Shown here: positions 1 to 12,249 of the stretch, in pieces
Position numbering within the stretch: the first letter of the stretch is position 1
How the letters are laid out: each line of letters begins with the position of its first letter
DNA from: Mya arenaria
Taxonomy: Eukaryota > Mollusca > Bivalvia > Myida > Myidae
Assembly (NCBI RefSeq): GCF_026914265.1
Contig: NC_069135.1
Coordinates: 38,244,946-38,308,945 of the forward strand
DNA: 64,000 nt
Direction of reading: 5' to 3'
Made by a program: the position numbers and the translations under genes
The notes under the pieces: generated by a model
The model's input: the letters and a program-made list of their open reading frames with translations, nothing else
Database searches by the model: none
Told to the model about the DNA's origin: nothing

Positions 1-50
1 TTGCCTAATAAAGTTCTGGTTTATATAGTCCGTACTGTGCCGTCGCGTAG

Positions 51-164
51 GAATATCCGATACAATTCTTCCGATTGGTTAATCGGAGTCACGTGCTATT
101 GCTGAAGCATGGATATCCGATACAGTACTTATGATTGGCTAATCGGAGTCACGTGATATTGCTG
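51..164. repeat. Two tandem 54-bp copies, each with a CACGTG E-box
   Basis: Two near-identical copies start at 51 and 111 (60-bp period). Each contains an ATTGG (inverted CCAAT) followed by ATCGGAGTCACGTG; the E-box palindromes lie at 90-95 and 150-155. It could be a duplicated regulatory segment, but no gene is visible next to it, so it is listed only as a repeat. Confidence 0.7.
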
Positions 165-495
165 TTTGAATATTCAATATTATAATCTTTGATTCAAATA
201 TGTTCGTTTTAACAATCTACAAGTCTAGATATGTTAATGTGAAAGAATATTTAGGTCATTGTTATGGTACTATTAAGGAGTGTTGTGAAAATAGGGAAAT
301 AAGATTTACCACCAACTTTTTTCTCTCTAGAATATTGTATGCATTATATTATATTATTTATATAAGGCTATAACAGTTTAAAAACCAAATACGCAAAGCA
401 TTGATATCATTGACATGATAACATTTGAAGAACTACTTGAGATTTCTATAGATTAAGTTGAAATTCTGATTTAAACAGATATATAGGTAAAGATA

Positions 496-815
496 TATGG
501 GGGTGACCCGACCCAAGAGTCTCGGGGTGAAGGGGAGAGGGTAAATGTCATCTGTGACTTTATTAAGTTCAAGATTGAAAACTAAACGGCATGACAGAAA
601 ACTATAACCCGACCCCAGAGACTCGGGGTTTTAAGGGGAGTGGGTTTGGGGAGTGGGCAAATGTCATCTGTGACTTTATTAACTTCTAGATTGAAAACTA
701 AACGGCATGACAGAAACTATAACCACTTTAAGGGGAGAGAGTAAGGGTGGGGGGGGGGGTAAATGTCATCTGTAGCTTTATTAACTTCTAGATTGAAAAC
801 TAAACGGCATGACAG
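496..815. repeat. Three tandem copies of a ~105-117 bp unit
   Basis: The block 'AAATGTCATCTGTGACTTTA' recurs at about 543, 659 and 761, each time followed by an AACTAAACGGCATGACAGAAA segment. The copies are separated by G-rich linkers of differing length (a CTCGGGGT-containing linker in the first two, a G run in the third). No coding potential is seen. Confidence 0.8.
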
Positions 816-3480
816 AAAACTCTTAAAAGTCGCCTATCAAGTATTGACGCGAAGCAAACATTGTTAAGGTGTAAATCATAGCTAGATCCTGCAGATAGAC
901 TTAACATTTATCAGTGTATGTTCTTAAAGGCCGAGTGACTAATCAAATATGGCTGGAGTTCAATGAAAGAAATTCAATATAATATATCGATTTCGTATCG
1001 TAAGTATTTACTTATGCTTACATGGGAGCGAAGGTTTTGTTGACTTGAGATCATGTTGTAGTTACAAACATAGTAACCACCGCGTTATGAATTCTCGTTG
1101 TTAAAGCTGCATTCCCACAGATTGACTTGTTTTTATTTATTTATGTTTGTCTTGAAATGAGCCAATTTGCGTTTAGTGGGGAACCCAATGCTATAAGACT
1201 GCTGTTATAAGATCAAATCGCAGCTGTTCATATTTACGGTTGAAAATTTATAGTTTATTGCTAAAAGCGTAAAATGCGCTTTCGTCAGAGTGCAGTTTAA
1301 AAGAAGCACACTACTGGTCGACACCTTTTTCTGAAATATTTTTCATTGCATTATTAAGTTCAACTCATTCGACTTAAATGGTAAAACAAATTAAAACAGG
1401 CTTTGTGTACAGATAACAAATATTTAACATTCATAAACGTTAATTTTACTAAGTACGTGGCCACAAATTTCTCTGTCAGTAAAAAGCGCCAAAATATCGC
1501 CGGTATTTTTTTTTAATCTTTTCAAAAAACATATGAGTTTTTTGTTTGTTTTCATGATTAACGTCAAGTGGGTTTAATATGATAATGCATTAAATAAATG
1601 TTTGCATCAAACTAAATTGTGCGACTTTAAAAATGTAAACCAGATGACATGAACTTCAGAAAAAAAAGTACGTATTATCTTTTTCTCCCAATGTATATTT
1701 TAAGAAGATAAATATTGGCTCGAAAACAATTTGTTGTCAATGAATTAACAAAAGCTCTACCTCAATTGAATACAAATAAATATATTGAAGTTTCGATACT
1801 CGGGGTGGATCAATGGTTGAAGAGAATTAGTATTAGTCCTTAATCTTACATGTAGCTATTGGTTTTGCAAAACATATCGATTGAAACAATCCAATAATCA
1901 GATATTGACGACGATTAGTATTTGTGAACCTGAAACTATTTGTAGTCACTGGCAGTACAAAACATGTCAAAATTGAACTTGAAAATAGTTACGTATAAAT
2001 TATTGGTAAAACAGAAACTATTTGACAGTTATGTGAGAGGTTTATATGACTATTGTTTTTGTTTTGTTTTTCAAAAACTTGTATAAACCTGATTTAGTGG
2101 TCAACATTTTATTTTGTTCGATGTGAAGGCAGTTCTTCTCAATTACTCCAATGCATTTCTTTCAGTTAATCTGTAGTCAGCAGTTATTTATTTTAATCAG
2201 GTGAAGCGTTATATATAAAAATTGGCTGGCCCGGATAGTGGGTAGTTTACATAATGTAGTGTAGACCACTAAAAACTTATAGATTATCAGTATGTACTTA
2301 ACTAACATAAATGGTTATGCGACTGCCTCAAACCATTTATTTTTGTACGTGAATTCTAAAAATCCTTAACCATTACTTAGTTCATATATACATAAAATTA
2401 TTTGTAGTCATTGACATCACGAAAGATGTAAGAAGAAAAAAAAGTTTCAAAATAAATATTGAAATTGGAAAAAAGAACAAATTTGACGACTAAGATACGG
2501 CAAAACCTGACTATGTCGATTTTATTTTCAAAAACTTGTATGAACATGATATATATTCCATTAAAATTGTATCTATTCTGAGGTGATTAGATTAATCTCA
2601 TTGTGAAAAGGCTAATATAATACAAATAGATTAATTTCAACGTAAAAGATTAGCTGGTAACTATTGTATTGTTCAAAATGGGTAAGCTGGTATAAACATG
2701 AGCCAGTCTTAATAATAAGAAGAAGAAAATCATTGTTATTATATTTAAGAATTATTATGTTTTACAAAATCCCGTACAACATGTGTCAACCTTGTTGGAC
2801 TCTGGTAGAACTTTCAATTCGTGTCAATTTACCATAATCCAAATAAATACAAATCCCAAAACTTGGTAATGACTAAAGGCTGTTTTGTGTGTACTAACAA
2901 AAAATAAATGGTTTTCTGCGACGCAGTTCCGTTACCATTTATTTTGTGTAAGTGCATACGAACAACCTTTAACTTTTAAGTGGTCTACATTTTATTGTGT
3001 AAATTACCTAACTAACTGCGCCAGCCACTGTTTATATCTACCGCTTTATATGCTTCAATTCAATAACGGCTGACTGACTGAAATAATTGTATTTGAAAAC
3101 TTGAGAAAAATCCCTTTTCATTGGACAAAAGAAAATGTTGACCACTAAGGCCACTTTAGTGCAACCTTTTGATTCACAATCTGTGGTATGCTTGCAGCCA
3201 ATAAATTATTGATCACCAATATATCAAATCAATGTATCGATTGTCAATCAAATCAGACCGATGCAATGCTACACAGCGTGAGTTTCATGAATTTGAAATT
3301 ATTCAAGCTGTGAGACTTCAATATAAAGTCAATTAATCTGTGTGAAACGGCATCAGGATTTAATTCAGTGGTTATCAATTCAATTTACATTTTAATTAAC
3401 ATCGGTGTATGGTGTACAAAAACTGCCAACACTTCTGATAATATTGTACAGTGCATATACTGGGTTTAGTCGACGAAGGT
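816..3480. other. Intergenic, no gene seen
   Basis: AT-rich DNA with only short chance frames. It contains one diverged member of the TTAA MITE family (1101 to about 1290) and otherwise nothing that could be supported as a gene or RNA. Confidence 0.6.
1101..1290 (+). mobile_element. Fragment of TTAA-flanked MITE (family 1)
   Basis: It begins TTAAAGCTGCATTCCCACAG and continues through 'TAAGACTGCTG' and 'GAAAATTTATAGTTTATTGC', collinear with the copies at 5,940, 56,477 and 60,501. The right end is not recognisable. Confidence 0.55.
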
Positions 3481-3488
3481 TAAAAAAA

Positions 3489-3610
3489 TAATAATGTGTG
3501 TGCGTATACCTCCCGGAAGACGATACGTATTTTAGTGGTACGGCGGGGAATCGAACCTGCGGCCCCTGGATTGACAGTCAAGAATATACTATATAAGCCA
3601 CTTATACTTT
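3489..3610 (-). mobile_element. tRNA-derived SINE, head region
   Basis: On the minus strand a tRNA-like head carries a perfect pol III B box (GGTTCGATTCC) and the anticodon-like segment CTTGACTGTCAATCC, shared with the element at 6,352. It is followed by GTCTTCCGGGAGG, the start of the mollusc SINE body. The acceptor stem does not close, so this is a SINE and not a tRNA gene. Confidence 0.6.
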
Positions 3611-3849
3611 CCAGGACGAAGCCTTTACTAGTAGTGTACTTTACACTATTGAGCATTCTTGTCTGTGTGTAATACAACCCTAAACTTGAATGTTTTGTGC
3701 TAGCTAGCGTTCCATACTTTTGAATCATGGCCAATTGCAATGTACATTCCATCGGGACTACAGTGAATAATGAATCAAGTTTTTGTTGAAAGGTATTGGT
3801 CTTGAACATTAACAATCGTCGGCTCGGTGCTAGACGGTCGTAACTCCAT

Positions 3850-4182
3850 TTAAAGTGACACCCTTATTCAAAATCAATGCATACACTACTTACTACATAA
3901 TGGAAAATATTAATTATTGATAAAAAGATAGTAACCGTGTAGTTCATAGCTGAAAACGCAAAAATATTCAATGATTGGTGAGTGCTAAAAGATTTATTGT
4001 GATCTACTATCTACTATCGTTTCATAGGGTGGAAATTACGTGTTTTATGCACCTTTCTTTCAAATTAAACTCGGTATCCTTCATGAGAACATTTGTTTCC
4101 GACATTTATTCATCCTTTTGATATATTTAACAATTGTATTAATTGTAGTAAATCTTTTTTGGGAGTAGGAGTGCATCTTTAA
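3850..4182. mobile_element. TTAA-flanked MITE (family 2)
   Basis: It begins at TTAAAGTGACACCC and ends GAGTGCATCTTTAA, so imperfect inverted ends abut TTAA on both sides. The interior is collinear with 23,173-23,475 (shared blocks 'ATGATTGGTGAGTGCTAAA' and 'CTTTCAAATTAAACTCG'). A 3' fragment lies at about 32,224-32,283. TTAA duplication is used by piggyBac and Kolobok; which one is unknown. Confidence 0.6.
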
Positions 4183-5157
4183 AACGGACATATACGTTAG
4201 TTTTACGCTGAACATTCGATTATTGCGATCACAGTCATGGGCAACCGAGCAGTTCGTTATACAAAATCTATAGACTAGATCAAAACCTAAATTATTTAAC
4301 AATACAATAACCTTATATACAATGGTTCCTCTGTTCAAATTGATTTTTGTTTTTCTCGTATCTTAGGTTCTTGCCGGTCGATAGCAATTGTAGGCATAGT
4401 GGGTCACACCCGTATTCATAAATCAGGCATTGACTTATATCAAGTACATGATTTTAAATATGATTGAAAAACAAATTCATGAATAATTTTAATATTAAAG
4501 TTTGAATACAATTATAATCATTGAGTCATACAATCTTTGTATACTTAGTTTTTTTTTTTAAATAAAACGGAGTTTGATATGAAAATATGGGGCGGCGGCG
4601 ACGGTGGGCGGGAGGGCGGCGTCCATTAAGTTACCCGCGTTCTAACTCGAATAGCTTTCGTTTCATAACACGGACGTATAAACGGTTTATAGGTCCGTGG
4701 TCCTTAGATTATATGTGTTTATGGGCAAAATATCACAGGTACGATAACCAGCCATGTCGGCCCAGTCACTTCAGAGTTTTGGCCCTTGCATTGCTATATT
4801 CAGAAGAAAAAAACAATCACAACTTCGAGGGGCGTATCATATGACAGTTTACAACAGTTGGGACTCGGAAAGTTGAATAATCTGATCACTTCATTATTTT
4901 ATTTGCAGGAATAGTAATAATAATTCCGTTTGGGAAACTAGCAAATTACCGTCGTACGATGAATGGGCGCGCGCTCCCTCTAAAATCGTCCAAGTTTACC
5001 TTCTATGTCAATATCGGAGAAAAAGTAATAAAATACACTCAAAATGGACCATTTCGGAATAGAATTTGATAATTTTCCGAAGGGATATACCCCAACATAC
5101 CTTGCCAACATTTTAACCAAGTCAATACTGGTTCTGGGGGAGGGGCGAATGTCAAAA

Positions 5158-5430
5158 CGTTACGCTACTAGGATACGCCCCCTCGAACGTTTAAATATAA
5201 AAAATAGTATAAGTATACATTTCTCGAATCTTTGGTCATACGAATTTTACCTTCTAAATATCATTTTTCTACTAAACAGACGTGATAAGATTTCTGCCAT
5301 TAACCATTTTTCCCTGTTGGCCAAAGCTGCCTTGAAAATTTGTTCGTAACTTCATTTATTCTATTTGAGTACTTGGGCTCGCAACAATTGCTTAAACTTA
5401 CGCCACTAGGATACGCCCCCTCGAACGTCA
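5158..5430. repeat. Dispersed repeat bracketed by ~30-bp direct repeats
   Basis: The direct repeats at 5158-5191 and 5398-5430 share 'ACTAGGATACGCCCCCTCGA'. They flank a ~180-bp sequence (from about 5218, 'ATTTCTCGAATCTTTGGTCA') that recurs in the same orientation at 8,173-8,352. The outer sequence resembles termini seen near 57.6 and 58.15 kb (GGATCCAGGAATCGACGTTA type). Confidence 0.6.
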
Positions 5431-5939
5431 AATCCTGGACCCGCCCCTGGTTAAAGCAAACAGGATGAGCAGGAGTTTCGTTCTCGGAGGGGGTAGGGTG
5501 GAGCGGGGTCCGGCACATCCCCCTTTATAGACTTATTCTTTTTCGTGGCATACCTTTACACTTATACGGCATATTTCCTGTCTAAAATGTGCAGGCCCTG
5601 GAAAATTGCCATTTGGCATTAGTATGGGTATTTTTATGAAATAATGCACTAACCAAATTATTATTCAATAGGAAATAAGACACACTTCAAACCCATTTAC
5701 ACAATCAAAATACTTCATGACGAAGGAGATGTTTAGCCATATTATCTTAAAAGAGGGTCGATGGCATAAAAACAGGCTTCCTTTTTCATATCATATTTTA
5801 TCATATTTTTATTACGAACAAACGTTATCTTGAGACAAAAATGTACATGTATGTTGATTGATAAATCAGAATACCACAGACCTGTAAACATATCGATTAC
5901 TCCGTTGAAATTTTATCAGACTTAAACCTACATGTATAT

Positions 5940-6130
5940 TTAAAGCTGCACTCTCACAGATTGACCATTTTGACAAGTTGTTTTTATATTTTGTCTTGGA
6001 ATGAGCCCATTTTTATTCGTGAATGTCTGGAAACCAGTGATATAAGACTGCTGACAAAAACTCATAACGCAGGTTTTCATATTTAAGGTCGAAAATTGAT
6101 GTTTATGGCTAAAAGCGTTACTAGGGTTTT
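5940..6130 (+). mobile_element. TTAA MITE family 1, left portion
   Basis: It starts TTAAAGCTGCACTCTCACAG and matches the full-length copy at 56,477-56,832 through 'AAGACTGCTGACAAAAACTC' and 'GCTAAAAGCGTTACT'. The right inverted end is not obvious. Confidence 0.6.
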
Positions 6131-6351
6131 AAGACAAATATGTTTATCGGCATCAGTTTTCGAAAGTAGATATGAAATATTGTGGTCTTATCTTTTGTCA
6201 GCAGTCTTTGGCAAAAGGATATACATGCTGTCTCCATTAGGGCAGATGGGTGTCACCATAAACGGACAGGGTGTAGCATCCTTTCACTACTCTTTAACTA
6301 AAACCATACTTTATAGGCCTAAAACCCATTTCTGAATGTTGCATGTTATAT

Positions 6352-6570
6352 ATGGCGAACCGTGGTCTAGTGGTGACACACTTGACTGTCAATCCAGGAT
6401 TCGGAGGTTCGATTCCCCTCTCCACCGCGATACAAGTACGTTACGTCTTCCGGAAGGGACGTTGTATGGGGGTCCCGTGTGACAGTTGTATACACTGGTG
6501 CACGTTGAACAACCTTAATAGCTCTAACCAGGGTTATATTATGTCTGTGCACTTTGCTCCAAAAACCTAA
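6352..6570 (+). mobile_element. tRNA-derived SINE
   Basis: The head has a good A box (TGGTCTAGTGG) and a perfect B box (GGTTCGATTCC) with anticodon-like loop CTGTCAA. It is followed by the body 'CTTCCGGAAGGGACGTTG' and 'GGGGTCCCGTGTGACAG', then 'GCACGTTGAACAACC'. This body is common in mollusc SINEs. The acceptor arms do not pair, so a functional tRNA is unlikely. Confidence 0.7.
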
Positions 6571-6639
6571 AATGACTAACAATCTTATGGGATCTCTCGG
6601 AAATTGGGCCTTGTCCAAGTGCAAGTATAAATAAGCTTA

Positions 6640-9600
6640 CATCCCCCACCATTTGCTGTAGACACACTTAATATTGGTCCATTTATATGGAATCTGAGTG
6701 AAGCTATGATGTTTTTTTGCATTCATGCATTTAAGCAAAACTTTCCACTGGAGATTTGATACAATAAAACAATTGTGAAAATTACCAAAATTTATGTCAG
6801 ATATATATATATATATCCCCTTATACAAAAATAGAATTATTATAATAGAAGAAAATTAGCAATAAAATACAAAACACAAGTTTAGCAAAATCAAGGTTAA
6901 ACATGCAAATACATGTATATTTCACAGTGGAAATACTGATTTAAATTATAATCAATACAGATCAATAGGTTTTAGGTCTCATAAATTACAGATCCATATT
7001 ATTATGTTGGAGATATTTCAAGTCAGTATGTTTATACCAAAGTATGTTTAATACTTCATTGTTTATGATTTAGCCTACATAGAAACCAAACAAATACTAT
7101 ACATGAAGTCATTCATGTTTATCACATAGAAATAAAAGTAATAAATGAAATGGAAAATAAACAGAACATGTTTATCATAAAAGCATTTTCAATGATCTTT
7201 AACTGTGACATTTAACTTAATATCTGTTTTGTTGGTAATTTAATGACAATCATGGTTTTAAAAGTCTTAAGAAATCCATAATGATATATCTAAAATAGTG
7301 TGCTTAACAAGTGAATTCATTTAAAAATTATGAAAAGCAAAAGAGGTGGGCATTCAATCAATTCACTGGCGACACATCAGTTCAATTTCAGTATGGTTTT
7401 TAAAAGGGAGAAATGCTTCCGAGATCAAAGGAGATCTCTCTTAGGAGCCAAACTATTCCAACTAGTAGCAACTGTAACCATTTTTCATATCATAGTTAAC
7501 GAACTTATTTAAAATTATTTTTATTTAATATTGATTGATATTATTTTCTGAAAGCAATTAACGGTTACGAATGCAATAGTACTAGTGCTCTTCTGACTGT
7601 ATTTCTCCAATAAACAATTTGATTGTTTCAAAAAATAATCTGAGAAAATATTGACTCATGATATAATTTTGCTATAATTTTAGTGTTGAGTTTAAATAAT
7701 TTTATCTTTTTCCAGAATGTGAAAGATTTATGATAAAATGATGCATCAATCTCAGGATAAACAAGAGCGCCACGGAGCAATCATCAACCAATGTCTGTTG
7801 TTTTGTTGTAGAAAAACGGGCATAACTCTACAATCATTAAAACAGTTAAACATGCACGTATCGTCCCTGGCAACATGTGTACCAAGTTTCATATGAATAT
7901 CTTGAACAATTTCAAGTTAATGGCCAATGGAAGTTTTTGCATAATACTGAAAACACCACAACTCAAGGTTAGTTTTTGCACAATGCTTAACGACATCACA
8001 GTTATATAACAATATCGAGACATTGTTTCTTTTAAAAAAAGAACAGCTAAAACACAGACCAAACAAATAAACAATTTGAGAGTGGAGATAATGCGATCAA
8101 GCGAAAACTGGCATTATGATACATGTAAATTCTACAGAATGACATGCCAAATGAAACATTAGTACTTGTATACATTTCTCGAATCTTTGGTCATTAGAAT
8201 TTTACCTTCAAAATATTATTTTTTTACTGAACAGACGTTATAAGATTTAAGCACTTAACCATTTTTCCTTGTTGGCCTAGGCTGCCTTGATCATTTGTTC
8301 ATAACTTCACTTTTATTTCAGAACTTGGGCTTACAAGACTTGATTAAACTTACTGGCACCTTTAATTAAATGTGTACCAAGTTTCATGCAAATATCTTGA
8401 ATGTTTTTGAGATATATATGGCAAATGAAATCTTGGGTGGTATTTAATATTCAACTTAGGTTAATATTCAGGACTAAGCTACACTCACTATTTTTGACAC
8501 TGAATAATTTGCATAATATTTACTTCTTTAAGAGTTTTATATTTTAAATTTTATATAGGAATTATCATAATATTTTTTTAATCGAAATCCAATTTGTATA
8601 TCTATTTTTGACTAAATGAAAAAAAGCTACTTTACCCTTTTAAGCTTAAGAAGATTTGAAAAATTGGGCTGGTCATACAACATTGACCTTATTACACAAT
8701 TGGTCGGTTATTATAGTAACACGAAAATCCGATCACTACATCGTTCTAAGATCCAATTCAGACCCATACTGAATACCAGCTCTTTGACAATACATCAAAA
8801 AAAATTTAAGAACGTGTAAAAACAATCATTAATAAAACAACGGACATGTTAAAAAAGTTAATTCAAAATGAATTCATTTGTGTCTCAAATAAAATGTATA
8901 CATCTAGAGAAAATCGAATAGAATTTAAAGCTTATACGAAAATAAATAAGTGGATATTTCTGATGACATTTAGAAAAGATTTCCTTGCAATCATGTTATA
9001 AAAGCCTAAATTTTATTCTGTCCATATAAAAAATTCAGCGACATGAAAAATAACATCAAAGCTGTCCAGCAGTAAGAAAGTTGAAGGTAGGAATAAACCA
9101 TTCATCCACGCGTGAATTTGATTCAACCCTCACTATAAGCGCACCAATGTCTTTTCCATCATCAGCACTATCCCAACACGACCCAGCACTTTTCATATTT
9201 ACAATTACTACATCTCCCACAATCCGTTTCAATCTAATGTCTGTCCTTTAACAATCTGAAAAAGAACAAAACATGAACCACTTTACATCATTAAAAGGCC
9301 AAAATAAAAATAAAAATGTGTGGGTAGAGTTACATCTTGTCCAAAACAGGTAGGGCAGTTTTTTTGTTTGTTTTTTATAAGGCTTTATGTTAGAATATTA
9401 TTGTCATTATTTGGGATAATGGCCTATAAGTAACTTTCACTTGAAACGTTTTAACTACATGTATGTACTAAAATGCACACAAAATAAATACTATAAAAAC
9501 GGAAGATTGATCGGGTAACCATAACCAGAAGTATTTTTTAGGCCTAACTATTAATAAACATACACATATTATATAATGAATAAAATTTCATTACCGCTGT

Positions 9601-10010
9601 GATAGGACTCAACATATTCAAAACACACACTGTCAGTAGTGTATTTGACTCTTAATTGGTTATGCTAGATTTTTACAATATCACCACACACATTTTCATT
9701 AACTTTTATGTGCATATAAATCATAGATAAGACAAAAGCACATAAAAACATCTATCAATTAATCAACTGCAGGGTTAGACAATCAATATCTCATATGAGT
9801 CATATTTAATTGCTTTAATGTTATTTATTTTCACCTTTTTCACTTTATGAGCCAATTATTCAATTTAATTCTTAGTAGCCACAATGATACCATTTACTTT
9901 TGCAACTTGGAAAAATTAATTTAACAGTGGACTGTCCATTTAAAACACTCAATTTTAACTCTGAATGAAATATGACTTAAATATACCTTAGATAATGATA
10001 ACGTGCCCCT
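6640..10010. other. Intergenic, no gene seen
   Basis: Long AT-rich stretch. It holds the second copy of the ~180-bp dispersed repeat (8,173-8,352), generic mollusc repeat text ('accaagtttcatatgaatatcttgaa', about 7,880 and 8,370) and a short piece (about 8,437-8,490) of the GGTATTCAATATTCAACTTA MITE. No supported genes. Confidence 0.55.
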
Positions 10011-10012
10011 GA

Positions 10013-10105
10013 CATGCCATCCTCAGCACCCCAGCGTATCATAACCCATATGATATATATACCCGGTAGTTTATGATACACTGGGGTGCTGAGGATGCCG
10101 GTATG
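10013..10105. repeat. Near-perfect hairpin (~28-bp core stem, 26-nt loop)
   Basis: The left arm 10013-10044 and right arm 10071-10105 pair over 'ATCCTCAGCACCCCAG' plus GTATCATAA with one internal mismatch. The AT-rich loop contains ATATATAT. It could be a tiny fold-back element or a hairpin RNA precursor. Confidence 0.75.
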
Positions 10106-10369
10106 CTTGCTAAACATAATTTATGGCTTTTAGCCTTTACAATTTACAAATCTAAATCCAGGCGATAATTTTCACTACTTTTCAAACATAAAGCTTCTCT
10201 AAGAAGGTCAGTAACACCTGCTACTTTAAGTTATTTAAAGCTAGCTGTGTTTATGCCCCTTATTTCTGAACATTAATCCTCAGATATTCAAACTTGACTT
10301 CTGAAACAACAAGCCCAATTTCTTACAGAAGTGCTCAAGACATTTTTCAACATATAGCCTCCCTACATA

Positions 10370-10460
10370 ATGCACCATGCAGTCAATTTTTACCTTTCAG
10401 GTGGCCCAGGGGGGGGGGGGGGGGGGGGGGGGGGGGCGTGGTTACAATTGACTGGTGCAT
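10370..10460. mobile_element. Internally deleted MITE with poly-G core
   Basis: It has the same ends as the element at 11,208 (ATGCACC... and ...ACAATTGACTGGTGCAT). The interior is reduced to a TTTTTACCTTTCAGGTGGCCC piece and an uninterrupted run of about 27 G. Confidence 0.65.
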
Positions 10461-11207
10461 AAAATCAAGAATTTAGCAAGCCGGGAAAGCCTTTTACTAG
10501 TGCATCGCTTGTGTGATTGTGCTGATTTCTAATGTTCACCATCATTCAAGACATCTTCGTTAGAAACTAAAGGGAGCTTACTCTTGCTTCAATATACTCC
10601 ACTCTTCTTTCTAGTTGTGTCAGCTTTTCGTTTAAAGTTGCAAGACGAGATCGACATGATGTGTCTGAAATTTTAAACAAAAACTGATAGTTAAATATAT
10701 CATATTTGTTTTAAACAAAGGTCACATTTAAATACACGTAAACTATCAGCAGGGAAATGATGGCTGAAACTAATTATTAAAACAATAAATGTCATACCTG
10801 TGGAAAGTGCTAGAAATAGGACAAGTAAAATGCTTACTTCAAATACTATGATTTGTGCTAAAATAAACCTATAGGCTGGATTACTATAATGGACTATGAT
10901 ATCCATAAACAAAGATCATAGAAAAAAAAGCGCCAACTTTCTCAAAATATCCCTGTTCTATTTTTATGACATAAATTTGGTGATAGCTGGTTTTACATTA
11001 GTGAAATTTAGAAAGCAGAGACTGTCATAATTCTGAAGTGATTGAGGTGACATGGCTGGTTATCTCACCTGACTGAGATATTCTAACCATGCACATTCTG
11101 ACCAAATTTGGTGATGATTTAACAAATATTTCTTAATTTATCAATCCAGCAAGATCAATTGAAGGTCTATAACTTAAAGGGGGATTACTCTCGAGTGACA
11201 GGAGCTA

Positions 11208-11440
11208 ATGCACCAGTCAATTGTAACCACGGCCCCGCAAGGTCCGGGGGTATACCGGAGATAGCCGGGGAAATGGGCCGTGTTTTTACCTTCCAGGTGG
11301 CCCCGCAGTGCCGGGTGAATGCTGTGGTTTTGTCTATGCGCCAAGTATAGCGGGGAATGGGCCTTACCTAGGGTCCCCAAAGTCCCCGCTATTCCCTGGA
11401 CCTGGGGGGGGGGGGCAGTGGTTACAATTGACTGGTGCAT
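11208..11440. mobile_element. GC-rich MITE with perfect 23-bp TIRs
   Basis: The terminal inverted repeats begin ATGCACCAGTCAATTGTAAC and are perfect over 23 bp. The interior is markedly GC-rich against its surroundings and has an internal G run (about 11,404). It is inserted between two copies of a mollusc-type repeat ('ttctgaccaaatttggtgatgat', about 11,097 and 12,035). Relatives lie at 10,370-10,460 and 46,967-47,287. No clear target duplication was found, so the superfamily is unknown. Confidence 0.75.
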
Positions 11441-12249
11441 AGTGTTGGGAATCGGTTGCAATTTTACTATCAATGATCGGTTCCACTCAAGTTACCGATT
11501 ATCAATAGTACAATCGGTTTTTAAAATACTAGATAGTACCTGAGTTGTAGTTTTATTCATGTACAGTATTAAACTCTTAATCATTATATGCATATACCTT
11601 ATGTCTATGATTGAAGTTATTAAGTGTTGTTGTATAAAAAATAGTTCATTTTCTTGCTCATTGTGGCTTTCATCAGCCATTTTGTTAAAGATAACATCTG
11701 AACACTTACTAATTATTTTTTATTATTATTATGTTTAATTTTTTTCGATAATCGATTATAACCAAATACTATCGATTGTCGCCGATTTCAGGCTCAACCA
11801 ATCGATTTTCGATTACAATCGATCATCGGAACATCACTACTGGTGCATAATGGTTGATTATCAAACTTGTCTGAACAAATTTGGAGATGATTGGACAAAG
11901 GCTTCTAAAGGTATTGAGCAGGCAAAACTGATATCAGGAAATTTATTTAATTAAAGGGCGATAACTCATGAGTGACTCCAATGATATGGCTGGTTAATGA
12001 ACTCTTAAATCCAATATATTATGCCCACACACATTCTGACCAAATTTGGTGATGATAAGACAAATGTTTTGTAATTGGTTGGTCAAACAACAAACTGGAA
12101 ATTTCCAGTTGTCCTGCAATAGGTAATCAAACAAATATTTTGCTAATACTTTCCTGAAAAAGTTGTCTTTGAGATATTGCAAATGGACACACTTTCAGAA
12201 AATACACTGATTTCGCATACTCTCAGGTATGAAATTGTTTTTCTGTATA

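Noticed and set aside
4587-4844. 85-codon frame starting in a GGC-rich block
   Set aside because: Arg/Gly start reflects GC-rich repeat DNA; no family resemblance.
6352-6428. tRNA gene with GTC-like anticodon
   Set aside because: A and B boxes are good but the acceptor and T stems do not pair, and a SINE body follows.
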